Positions 52,060-60,735 of a stretch of DNA of 64,000 nt are shown here, one piece after another. Below the pieces are notes generated by a model. It was not told where the DNA came from, made no database searches, and saw nothing but the letters and a program-made list of their open reading frames with translations. The stretch is from Lachnospiraceae bacterium. GTDB lineage: Bacteria > Bacillota > Clostridia > Lachnospirales > Lachnospiraceae. The position numbers and the translations under genes were made by a program. The stretch covers positions 33,862-97,861 of the forward strand of contig JAGBLN010000016.1 of the NCBI GenBank assembly GCA_017635395.1, written 5' to 3'. Every line of letters begins with the position of its first letter. Within the stretch, counting starts at the first letter, position 1.

Positions 52060-53766
52060 ATGGCGATAGTAAGAGGTATAACAAATCATGTTTTCTGTAC
52101 AGTGATGAAGAAGAGGGGGGCAAACGCCCTGAGGCATCTTGATGAGGTCAGCCGTAGAGCTGTTTCGGCAAGCGAAGAAACTCTTCTCAAGATCCTGAAA
52201 GATAATGCAGATACCGAGTACGGAAAGAAATATGATTTTGCGGGGATCAGCAGTATAGACGAATATAGAAAGAAAGTTCCTTTTTCAAACTATGATGATT
52301 ATGCTCCGTACATTGAACGGATGATAAATAATGATGAAGAGGATCTTATAACCAGCTATCCAGTAAGGCATTATGCATTAAGTTCGGGAAGCGTGGGAGT
52401 ACCGAAGCATATACCTGTTACCCAGGCTACCCTGGATAATTATGCAATTTATGGTGCAAGTATTCTTTTCGGCGTAATGGATGAGTATTTCAGGAATACA
52501 ACCGGCAAGTCATATAAGGATGGTTTCTGTCTCAATACGATCGAAGCACCACCCATGGTTACGGAAAACGGCATACCCAAAGGTCCTATATCAGGTACCT
52601 GCATGCGTGTATTTGCAGACCACCTTTTAAGCTTTATGACATCACCGGCTGAGCTGGTATTCCCTACCGAGTCGATGGACAGCAAGTACTTAAAACTGAG
52701 ATTTGCGCTTGCCAATAGAAAAGTGACATGCATGACATCTGCATTTATGACATCGCTTGTGGATCTTATGACATGGCTTGAGTCTAACTGGGAAGAAATG
52801 TGTGATGATATTGAAAAGGGTGTGATCGGTGAGTCTGTTATGATCTCCCCTGAGCTGAGGCGCAAGTTTGAGTCTATGTTCGAGCCGGATCCCAAGCGTG
52901 CTGACGAGCTCAGGGAAGAGTTTAAGAAAGGCTTTGATGAAATCGTTATAAGGATATGGCCTGATTTCCAGTGGCTTGGTGCTATAGGTACCGGCGGATT
53001 TTCACAGTATACACAGAAGATGAGAAAGTATACCGGAAGGAACGTGCCATACAGCTTCCTTAACTATGCCGCATCCGAATCATTGATGGCAGTGGCAAGA
53101 AGGACCGGTGAGGATGGCTTTGTGCTGCTTCCTGACGGCGGATTCTATGAGTTCATTCCTGCCGATGCGGATGATGACGAGACTACTCTTACAATAGATC
53201 AGCTGGAAGAAGGAAAGGATTATGAAATAGTAGTGACCAATCTTTCCGGATTCTACAGATACAGGATCAAGGATGTGGTCAGGGTAAAGGGATTTTATAA
53301 TGAGTCGCCAATGGTATCATTCCTTTATCGCAAGAACCAGATGATCTCTATCGCAGGTGAGAAGACCAACGAAGAAGCTTTGCGCTGGACTATCGAAAGA
53401 TTCCAGGATGAAACAGGTTTGCTTATCACTGACTACAGTGTATATGCTGATACGGATTCAAAGCCGGGCCGTTATGTACTTTTGATGGAGCCGGATAAAG
53501 AGATTGATGAAAGCAAGCTTCAGGAGTACAGGGATGTGGCTGAAAAGCTGCTGGGACAGGCAAATCCTTCGTTTGGACAGAAGATCATGAACGGAACACT
53601 TGGAAAGACAAAGCTCTGCATTACACAGCAGGAAACATATATGCTTTACAGAGATGTTATGATCATGAAGGGTGTTTCCCAGAATCAGCTTAAGCCTGTG
53701 AGAGCGATAGATACGCCTATGAAGGAGAAATTCTTCTTTAATCTCATAGAGACTGAAACAGAATAA
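52060..53766 (+). CDS. GH3-auxin-type acyl-adenylating enzyme
   Basis: 568 residues, the size of plant GH3 acyl-acid amido synthetases and their bacterial relatives. Matching motifs: the ATP/phosphate loop LSSGSVGVPKHIP (about residue 109), FLNYAASES (about 331) and LSGFYRYRIKDVVRV (about 390), with a mobile C-terminal domain after NEEAL. Plant members adenylate a carboxylic acid and join it to an amino acid; bacterial substrates are unknown. AGGAGG is about 8 bp before ATG. It lies 20 bp after the STAS gene and 1 bp before the transporter gene. Confidence 0.88.
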   Translation: MAIVRGITNHVFCTVMKKRGANALRHLDEVSRRAVSASEETLLKILKDNADTEYGKKYDFAGISSIDEYRKKVPFSNYDDYAPYIERMINNDEEDLITSYPVRHYALSSGSVGVPKHIPVTQATLDNYAIYGASILFGVMDEYFRNTTGKSYKDGFCLNTIEAPPMVTENGIPKGPISGTCMRVFADHLLSFMTSPAELVFPTESMDSKYLKLRFALANRKVTCMTSAFMTSLVDLMTWLESNWEEMCDDIEKGVIGESVMISPELRRKFESMFEPDPKRADELREEFKKGFDEIVIRIWPDFQWLGAIGTGGFSQYTQKMRKYTGRNVPYSFLNYAASESLMAVARRTGEDGFVLLPDGGFYEFIPADADDDETTLTIDQLEEGKDYEIVVTNLSGFYRYRIKDVVRVKGFYNESPMVSFLYRKNQMISIAGEKTNEEALRWTIERFQDETGLLITDYSVYADTDSKPGRYVLLMEPDKEIDESKLQEYRDVAEKLLGQANPSFGQKIMNGTLGKTKLCITQQETYMLYRDVMIMKGVSQNQLKPVRAIDTPMKEKFFFNLIETETE

Positions 53767-53767
53767 G

Positions 53768-55096
53768 ATGAAGGTGATTCATTCGATTCTTGGTGCTTTT
53801 TCCGAAGCCCTTGCAGAAGGTGCGGTCATGCTGCCGAATCTTATGTTTGTTGGATTGTACTATGAGCATTACGGGCAGACAGAGTTCATAATGCCTTTTG
53901 TGCTTTTGTATGCATTTGAGAAGGCAGGACCTTTTCTGTTAAGCGGCTTTGGAAAGCTGAAAAATCCATACTCAGTGTGGCTGGCAGGAAATATAACAGC
54001 CATACTGGGGTGCGTTCTTATGTACTTTGGAAATAATACACATATTCTGTGGGATGCAGGGGCGATCGTGATAGGCCTGGGATTGTCCTGCTTTGCATCA
54101 TCCTACCGCACGGTGAGGGATGCCATCCGGGAAAAAAAGATATGGCTATTCGGTCTGTCACTGTATGTTGGATATCTTATCCTTGGGATCTATATAGTGC
54201 TTGTCATGGCATTCAGATATGTAAATATGTATACCGTGATCACGGCGATATTAATTCTTGTTTCTGTTTCAACCATACAGTGTATTTTGCTTGCAGGCCA
54301 CAATCCCTATAAGGGCGAGCCTGTTCATGAGAAGAATACCGTCAGGTGGGATCAGTTTCTGCTTGCAATGATCATCCTTTTATTTACATATGTGATCCGT
54401 CTTTATAAGCAGACAGCCGGTCTGGGACTGATAATGTGGATCGCTGCGGGGATGATCCTGTTAGTGGCCACAGCCTTGGTTACCCGGAAAAATCCTTACA
54501 GGGGACATAGTATCAGAACCCTGTGGTATGGTGCAGAGAGGAATTTTGTAACGATCTTTTCACTGATCTATTTTATGGCGATAGGTGAGTATGGCAAGGT
54601 TACAGCAGCCTATGTCATGATAGGACTTGGAGTGGGGCTGTCTAAGGCGGCAGCACCTGTCTGCAGGAAAAAGATCCCGGAAGATAAATATGAGCTTTTC
54701 TGCATTGTTGCGGCAAATGCCGCTTCCTGTCTGATGCTTATTCCTGGTACGGTCTGTTATATGGCAGGAGTCCTCGTTACGGTTGTATTTGTTTCCATGG
54801 GAAACAGCAGAAGCATATCTGCTTATCTTAAGGATGAACGGTTTGCTTTTGAAGAAAGAAGGCTTGTAAGGTCAAGATTCTACGGACTTGGGGCAGTTGT
54901 TGAGCAGGCTTTCATGATGTCATTCTTTTTCATTTTCTCATATTTCATTTTAGGAAGCGGCGTGGATGCCCTGTCGGCCTACACCTTCCGTGTAGCCAAC
55001 GCCGATACAACCCCGGTTTTCTTCTGGTCACTGCTTGCCTGCATTGTGTTAAATACTGTTAGCGGCCTGGTGATAGCGAGAAAAAACACCACTTAA
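53768..55096 (+). CDS. 12-TM transporter-like membrane protein
   Basis: 442 residues with about 12 membrane segments in two halves, a long inner loop near residues 185-200 (NPYKGEPVHEKNT) and a repeated NPY(K/R)G motif in the two loops. The layout is like MFS carriers, but no strong MFS signature is seen. Its ATG lies 1 bp after the acyl-adenylase stop, so translation is coupled; it may export or import the acid or conjugate handled by that enzyme. It ends at a strong terminator. Confidence 0.78.
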   Translation: MKVIHSILGAFSEALAEGAVMLPNLMFVGLYYEHYGQTEFIMPFVLLYAFEKAGPFLLSGFGKLKNPYSVWLAGNITAILGCVLMYFGNNTHILWDAGAIVIGLGLSCFASSYRTVRDAIREKKIWLFGLSLYVGYLILGIYIVLVMAFRYVNMYTVITAILILVSVSTIQCILLAGHNPYKGEPVHEKNTVRWDQFLLAMIILLFTYVIRLYKQTAGLGLIMWIAAGMILLVATALVTRKNPYRGHSIRTLWYGAERNFVTIFSLIYFMAIGEYGKVTAAYVMIGLGVGLSKAAAPVCRKKIPEDKYELFCIVAANAASCLMLIPGTVCYMAGVLVTVVFVSMGNSRSISAYLKDERFAFEERRLVRSRFYGLGAVVEQAFMMSFFFIFSYFILGSGVDALSAYTFRVANADTTPVFFWSLLACIVLNTVSGLVIARKNTT

Positions 55097-55125
55097 GCAT
55101 GATGCTGAAGCGGTGTTTTTATTTC
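55084..55125. terminator. terminator between STAS operon and rubrerythrin gene
   Basis: AAAACACC-a-CTT pairs with AAG-c-GGTGTTTT around an inner AGCAT/ATGCT stem, with T-run right and A-run left, so it may work in both directions. Confidence 0.88.
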
Positions 55126-55143
55126 TAATTGTTTTGATTTGGC

Positions 55144-55689
55144 TTATGCGAAATATCTCTTGTAAAGGCCTTCGAATGCCTTGCCGTGTCTTGCCTCGTC
55201 GCGGGCCATCTCATGAACTGTGTCATGGATCGCATCCAGGTTTGCAGCCTTTGCGCGCTTTGCAAGGTCTGTCTTGCCTGCAGTAGCACCGTGCTCTGCG
55301 TCTATGCGCATCTCAAGGTTCTTCTTGGTGCTGTCTGTAACTACCTCGCCAAGAAGCTCTGCGAATTTTGCAGCATGCTCTGCCTCTTCGAAAGCAGCCT
55401 TCTCATAGTAAAGACCTACTTCGGGATAACCTTCGCGGAATGCTACTCTTGACATTGCAAGATACATACCAACCTCGCTGCACTCGCCTGTGAAGTTATC
55501 ACGGAGATCCTTTAATATATCTTCAGATACGCCCTTGGCAACACCTACAACATGCTCGGAAGCCCATACGCGCTCGCCTTCTTCCTGCTTTGTGAACTTT
55601 GCAGCGGGAGCCTTACATACGGGACAAGCCTCCGGAGCCGTATCTCCCTCGTGTACATAACCACATACCTGACATACCCATTTTGCCAT
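55144..55689 (-). CDS. reverse rubrerythrin (rubredoxin-like domain first), peroxide reductase
   Basis: 181 residues. The N-terminal rubredoxin-like iron site ([10 protein letters not shown]...CPVC, residues 6-24) precedes a ferritin-like diiron domain with the Glu/His ligands in [19 protein letters not shown] and ARDEARHG. This domain order is that of reverse rubrerythrin, which reduces hydrogen peroxide with NADH-derived electrons in anaerobes. AAGGAGG is about 9 bp before ATG. Codon use is highly biased, fitting strong expression. Confidence 0.93.
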   Translation of the reverse strand: MAKWVCQVCGYVHEGDTAPEACPVCKAPAAKFTKQEEGERVWASEHVVGVAKGVSEDILKDLRDNFTGECSEVGMYLAMSRVAFREGYPEVGLYYEKAAFEEAEHAAKFAELLGEVVTDSTKKNLEMRIDAEHGATAGKTDLAKRAKAANLDAIHDTVHEMARDEARHGKAFEGLYKRYFA

Positions 55690-55900
55690 AATGAAATCCT
55701 CCTTGTCTTTTTGTGCGAATGCATAGGATTATATGTTAGAATCATAGCATTGCATTAAATTTTAGTCGCTATTGCAGCAAACGAAAAAAGAAAACTTATT
55801 TCAAAGAAAACTTAATTCGCTTAACTGTAATGATAGCAATAATACCATGTACAAGTCAAACCATATTTATGCGTAATCGTTAATAGGGAGCCATAACAGA

Positions 55901-57211
55901 ATGCCGTTAATGTCAGTCTACATCCACATACCCTTTTGCGTAAGAAAGTGCCTATACTGTGATTTTCTGTCGTTTCCCTTATGCGGAGAGCGGGGGAAGG
56001 ATGGAGGCTTTTCATGTGGCATGGCAGCCGCAGATGACAGTCAGTCAGGTTGCGGTAATGGAAATGGAGATAAGGGATTATTGACGATAGATGCTGACAA
56101 AACTGTACCGGCATATATAGATGCCCTTAAATCTGAAATCAGAGAAAAAGCGTCATCCTATCCGGACCGTACTATCGGCAGCATATTCTTTGGTGGCGGT
56201 ACTCCTTCGGTCATTAATGGAAAGTACATAAAAGAAATAATCGACGAATTAAAAAAGTACTGGCAGATAGCAGGGGACGCTGAGCTCACGCTGGAGGTAA
56301 ACCCCGGTACAGCGGACGGAGATAAGTTCCGGATCTGGAAAGAAGCCGGAGTAAACCGGCTGAGCATAGGCCTTCAGTCGGTTCATGATGAAGAACTGAA
56401 ACTGCTTGGCAGGATCCACACATATGATGACTTTATTAAGTGCTATCAGGGAGCATTAAGAAACGGCTTCGACAATATCAATATAGACCTTATGAGTGGC
56501 CTGCCGGGGCAGAAGGTATCGGACTGGACTGATACCCTTGAAACAGTGCTTAACCTGGATACGCAGCCCAGACATATTTCAGCCTATTCCCTGATAATAG
56601 AGGATGGGACGGTATTCGGCGATGTGTACGGAGAAAACGAATCGGAACCGTCTCTGACACCAGATGGCTATGATGACCTAAGAAAAAAGACAAGGGCTTT
56701 AAGTTCGGTGCAGCTTCCCTCCGAGGATGAGGACCGGGAGATGTACCACCTGACTTCAAAGGTCCTCAGCGAAAAGGGCTATAAAAGATATGAGATATCG
56801 AACTACGCCATGGAAGGGTATGAGTGCAGGCATAATCTTGTTTACTGGAACAGAAAGGACTATCTGGGCTTGGGACTTGGCGCATCTTCCTGCATGGACA
56901 ATGTGAGGTGGAAAAACAGCGCAGATCTAAATCAGTACATTTCAGACGCCAAACATGACATGTATGAAATTGAGAACCTTTCGGCAGAAGACAGGATATT
57001 TGAGTGCATAATGCTGGGATTCCGGCTGACTAAAGGGATAGATCTTTATGCTTTTAAAACAGAGTTTGGTGAAGACTTCGAGGTCCGGTTCAATGACAGG
57101 ATCAGGCGATTTACTAAAGAAGGCCTCATTTCCGTAAAGGACGGACATGCCGCCCTTACTGAAAGAGGCCTTGATGTTGCTGACTATGTCATTCTCGAAT
57201 TCCTGCGATGA
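55901..57211 (+). CDS. hemW: HemW-like radical SAM protein
   Basis: 436 residues. Radical SAM motif C-x3-C-x2-C in HIPFCVRKCLYCDF (about residue 12-22), the GGGTPS motif (about 93), LEVNPGT, and the HemW-type C-terminal domain. HemW is a heme-binding chaperone, related to coproporphyrinogen dehydrogenase HemN. Unusual: about 35 extra residues rich in Gly, Asp and Cys (GERGKDGGFSCG, SQSGCGNGNGD) sit between the cluster loop and the next strand, where usual members are much shorter. GGGAG is 9-10 bp before ATG. Confidence 0.88.
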   Translation: MPLMSVYIHIPFCVRKCLYCDFLSFPLCGERGKDGGFSCGMAAADDSQSGCGNGNGDKGLLTIDADKTVPAYIDALKSEIREKASSYPDRTIGSIFFGGGTPSVINGKYIKEIIDELKKYWQIAGDAELTLEVNPGTADGDKFRIWKEAGVNRLSIGLQSVHDEELKLLGRIHTYDDFIKCYQGALRNGFDNINIDLMSGLPGQKVSDWTDTLETVLNLDTQPRHISAYSLIIEDGTVFGDVYGENESEPSLTPDGYDDLRKKTRALSSVQLPSEDEDREMYHLTSKVLSEKGYKRYEISNYAMEGYECRHNLVYWNRKDYLGLGLGASSCMDNVRWKNSADLNQYISDAKHDMYEIENLSAEDRIFECIMLGFRLTKGIDLYAFKTEFGEDFEVRFNDRIRRFTKEGLISVKDGHAALTERGLDVADYVILEFLR

Positions 57212-57253
57212 AAATCCGCTGATTTAAACTAACCACTTACAAGCTGCAATTTC

Positions 57254-57533
57254 TTAATTCCTAAAACTTCCCACTTGTTGTATACCACTAACTTCCTCAC
57301 ACCGGTAGCTTGCCTGACGGTGGTGCCGTTCGCCAAGCAGTTCTTACGAAAATGCCCCTAGCTATGGTATATTTCCGGAACCGTTCACACGCTACATCCA
57401 TGTAGCGTTGTTCACTCGTCCCGCCTTCCATGGCGGTCCGTTCCTGGTGTATTGTAACATTTTCGAGAACTGCTAAGGCTCACTTAAACACCGTCAGACA
57501 AGGCTACACGGTGTGGGAAGTTTTAGTTAATTC
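57254..57533. mobile_element. 266-bp structured MITE-like element with target duplication
   Basis: Terminal inverted repeats CTAAAACTTCCCAC (57261-57274) and its complement (57513-57526) are perfect over 14 bp. The 7-bp sequence TTAATTC occurs directly outside both ends (57254-57260 and 57527-57533), as a target duplication would. Inside are nested complementary arms: 57298-57322 with 57489-57515 (near-perfect 25 bp), 57336-57344 with 57466-57474, 57347-57354 with 57458-57465, plus side hairpins CGCTACA/TGTAGCG (57390-57407) and CCGCC/GGCGG (57421-57436). No protein is encoded. Confidence 0.72.
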
Positions 57534-57593
57534 GTTTAAAACTGCTCGCACGTGACGGATAATTACGGGCTGTTGGCGATTTAACAGTTTTAC

Positions 57594-60500
57594 TTACGCT
57601 TCCTCCGTACTTACCGCAGGCTCTTCAGTCAGATAGTCGTCGGTTCTTCTTCTCTTCCTGAAGAATTCAAACATCAGATAGAATGTAGGCAGCAGAAGCA
57701 GTGTAAGCAGAGTGGAGGCTAAAAGTCCTCCGACGATTACCACGGCCATGCCTTGCATGGATTCCGAGTTCTTTGCGAGCTTAAATGCTACGGGAAGCAT
57801 TGAAAGCTCTGTGGTAAGGGTAGTGATAAGTATGGGGCGGAGTCTGTCCTTTCCCGCGTGTATAAGGGCTTCATGGACCTCCTCACCCTGGTCCCGGAAC
57901 TGGTTAGCGGTATCGATATAGATAATACCGTTATTAACTACTATTCCGGCTAACATCAGTACGCCTAAAAGAGCTGTCATGGAAATCTTTACGCCCATTA
58001 CCAGCAGCAGGAATACCGAACCTATGGAAGCGAAGGGGATGCAGAGCATTATAAGTACTGAGTATGCCGCAGACTCGAACTGTATGGCCATAACCATGAA
58101 TACCAGGTAGAGTGCGACTACTATTGCAAGTCCGATCGCCGTAAACTCTTCATTCATCATTTCATCAGTCATGTTGCTGATATAGTTTACTCCGGGACCG
58201 AGATCGAGAGTGTCAAGTTTGGGCTGTACATCTTCCATGATGGCATCCTTTTCCTTTTCGGTCGTGACAGCCGTGATAGTGGCACTGAAACGGCCGTCTG
58301 TGCGGGATACCATTTCTGATCCCTGTACCATGCGGATCTCTGCTATCTCGGTCAAAGGTACAGACATGCCGGCAGGACTCATAAGCGTCATAGACTGTAC
58401 ATCATCAAGGGTGGTGTAATACCCCTTGGGATACTCGACCTTGACCTCGTATGTATCATTGCTTATGGTCACCTCACCTGCGCTTGTCCCCTTCATGTTA
58501 GCATATACAGTCTGTGATACCATTGCGGCACTGAATCCCTTTGCGTTTGCTTTCTCAGGATCAACATCCACGAGAACTTTGGCACCGGCATCATCCAGAG
58601 TAGAGCTTACTGTCAGTACGCCGGGGGTGGAATTCATCAGTTCCGTGATCTTTTTGCTGGCGGCGCGAAGTGATACAAGGTCATCTGCGGCAATGTCTAT
58701 TTCCTCGGTAGCACCACCGGCTATGGCAGCAGACATTCCGGTAGAGCCTGAGCTTGCAGTGATCTCACAGAGTCCTGAGAACTGCTGCAGGTCTGCGTTC
58801 CACATATCGACTACTTCCAGAGTGGTTTCCTTCGTGTCTTTCTTTTTGTAGGCTGTGACGGTTGCCTTGCAGGTACCTTCGTTTATGGTGACATTTACCC
58901 TGTCTGTAAGACCGGAGTCCGTAACGAATTTTTCTACTTCGGATACTGTTTCATCCATTTTCTCGAGGCTTAGGTTTGGACGGAAAGTCATGTCGATATT
59001 GATGACACCCTCATCCGTAGAAGCTAACAGCTCCGTGGGGAGTGTAGTGGCTATGAAAATGGACAGTACGAACAGTGCAGCAGCTATGACTACTGCCAGT
59101 ACCTTGAAATCCAGTATTTTTGCAAGAACTTTTGCATATATTCCGGCAATAAATTCGATGAGCTTCGTGACCGGATTGTTTACGCGTTCCTTTGGTCTGT
59201 AAATACTGAAGAAGAAAGGAACGAAGGTGATGGCGGAAATAAGAGACGCCAAAAGTACGAATACAATGGTGAGGCCCATTTCCTTGAAAAGCTGGCCTGA
59301 AAGACCGGCAAGGAATACCAGAGGAAGGTAAACGACAACAGTAGTGATGGTTGAGCCGACTACTGAGTTTACCACGGTCTTAGTGCCTGCATATGCCGCA
59401 TCTTTAAAGCGCATTCCCTGTTCCTGCTTTTTAAAGCACATCTCTATTACCACCACAGCGTTATCCGTGATCATTCCTATGGAAAGCACCAGACCATTTA
59501 AGGAAACCAGATTAAGTGATATCCCGGCAAAGTTCATTAATACCAGTGCTGTCAGAAGTGAGATGGGCATGGTCACGCCGACTATGAGGGAGCCCTTAAG
59601 GTCGCCGAAGAAGATAAATATTACTATCATGGCAAGGGCGATACCGAGTGTCAGTGTCTTTGCCACGGACCATATAGTATCCTCTATTTCATCGGCAGCA
59701 TCATAGATTATCTCGATCTCAACATCGGGATTTTCAGCCTTGAACTGTTCAACGATCTTTTTTACCTCATGGGAAAGGGTGACGGATGTTGAGTTTGACT
59801 TTTTCTTTAAGCCTACGGATACTGTCTCGTTGCCGTTATATCTTGAAAGCTGTGTTTTTTCCGATGCACCGTAACTGACATTGGCTATATCGTAAAGATG
59901 TATGGTCTGTCCCTTCGAAGTGGTAATGGGGATCTGGCGGATCTTTTCTAAGTCGTTATACTTTACGGTTGACTCCATGTTCAGCGTCTGATCGCCGTAG
60001 GATACGGTACCGGCCGGCATGGTATAGTTCATTGCCTTTATGGCAGCGGCAATGGACGCAGCATTTACACCATACTGTGCGGCATATTCCGGTATGATAC
60101 GGACTGCGATATAGGATTCTGTGCCGCCGGTTATGGTCATGTCTGCCATAGCAGCAGCCTTATGGAGCTCAGGATCAAGCTTGTCATTTACGAGCTTAAG
60201 GACATCGGTTCCTTCTGATTTTGCGGAAACAGACAGTTCCATGTCGTCCATGGCATCAAAGTCCATTTCTATTATGGTGGGATCTTCGACGCCTTCCGGC
60301 AGATCACGCTTTATGCGGTCTAACTGCGCTCTGATGTCTTCTCTGGCCTGATCCATATCGGCACCGTAGTTAAACTGGAAAAGCACCATGCCGTAACTGT
60401 CGTAGGACTGGGTGATGGTTTTCTTAAGGTCTCCGATGGTAGAGCAGCTTTCCCGGATCTTTTCGATAACATTTTCGTCTACTTCTTCGGGGGAAGCTCC

Positions 60501-60659
60501 AGGGTAGGTGGCCATAACGACCATCATAGGTATGTTTATGTCCGGCATGAGCTTTAAAGCCATGCTTCTGACTGATACTATGGCAAAAAGCACCAGTCCG
60601 ATCAGCGTCACGATAACGGTTACGGGACGCTTTATAACCATTTTTGTAAGTCTTTCCAT
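57594..60659 (-). CDS. RND efflux transporter (HAE1-type)
   Basis: 1021 residues, with the RND layout: TM1, a large external loop (about 32-330), TM2-6, TM7, a second external loop (about 555-850), TM8-12. TM4 carries ITDNAVVVIEM and TM10 VVNNGIIYIDTANQ, so the AcrB pair Asp-Asp and Lys is Asp-Asn and Asn, as in several non-enterobacterial relatives. It exports hydrophobic compounds with its adaptor, encoded 76 bp upstream. No outer-membrane channel gene is present, as expected for a single-membrane cell. AAAAGGAT is 7 bp before ATG. Confidence 0.93.
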   Translation of the reverse strand: MERLTKMVIKRPVTVIVTLIGLVLFAIVSVRSMALKLMPDINIPMMVVMATYPGASPEEVDENVIEKIRESCSTIGDLKKTITQSYDSYGMVLFQFNYGADMDQAREDIRAQLDRIKRDLPEGVEDPTIIEMDFDAMDDMELSVSAKSEGTDVLKLVNDKLDPELHKAAAMADMTITGGTESYIAVRIIPEYAAQYGVNAASIAAAIKAMNYTMPAGTVSYGDQTLNMESTVKYNDLEKIRQIPITTSKGQTIHLYDIANVSYGASEKTQLSRYNGNETVSVGLKKKSNSTSVTLSHEVKKIVEQFKAENPDVEIEIIYDAADEIEDTIWSVAKTLTLGIALAMIVIFIFFGDLKGSLIVGVTMPISLLTALVLMNFAGISLNLVSLNGLVLSIGMITDNAVVVIEMCFKKQEQGMRFKDAAYAGTKTVVNSVVGSTITTVVVYLPLVFLAGLSGQLFKEMGLTIVFVLLASLISAITFVPFFFSIYRPKERVNNPVTKLIEFIAGIYAKVLAKILDFKVLAVVIAAALFVLSIFIATTLPTELLASTDEGVINIDMTFRPNLSLEKMDETVSEVEKFVTDSGLTDRVNVTINEGTCKATVTAYKKKDTKETTLEVVDMWNADLQQFSGLCEITASSGSTGMSAAIAGGATEEIDIAADDLVSLRAASKKITELMNSTPGVLTVSSTLDDAGAKVLVDVDPEKANAKGFSAAMVSQTVYANMKGTSAGEVTISNDTYEVKVEYPKGYYTTLDDVQSMTLMSPAGMSVPLTEIAEIRMVQGSEMVSRTDGRFSATITAVTTEKEKDAIMEDVQPKLDTLDLGPGVNYISNMTDEMMNEEFTAIGLAIVVALYLVFMVMAIQFESAAYSVLIMLCIPFASIGSVFLLLVMGVKISMTALLGVLMLAGIVVNNGIIYIDTANQFRDQGEEVHEALIHAGKDRLRPILITTLTTELSMLPVAFKLAKNSESMQGMAVVIVGGLLASTLLTLLLLPTFYLMFEFFRKRRRTDDYLTEEPAVSTEEA

Positions 60660-60735
60660 GTTGTGATCCTTTTCTTAATTTACATTTACAAACTTATATT
60701 TTGTGTCTGCGGTACAGATGTATGGTGCAGAGCGG

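Noticed and set aside
57594-60659. Loss of AcrB Asp408 and Lys940 equivalents as a sign of a dead pump
   Set aside because: Asp-Asn and Asn at these places occur in many intact RND proteins outside the enterobacteria.
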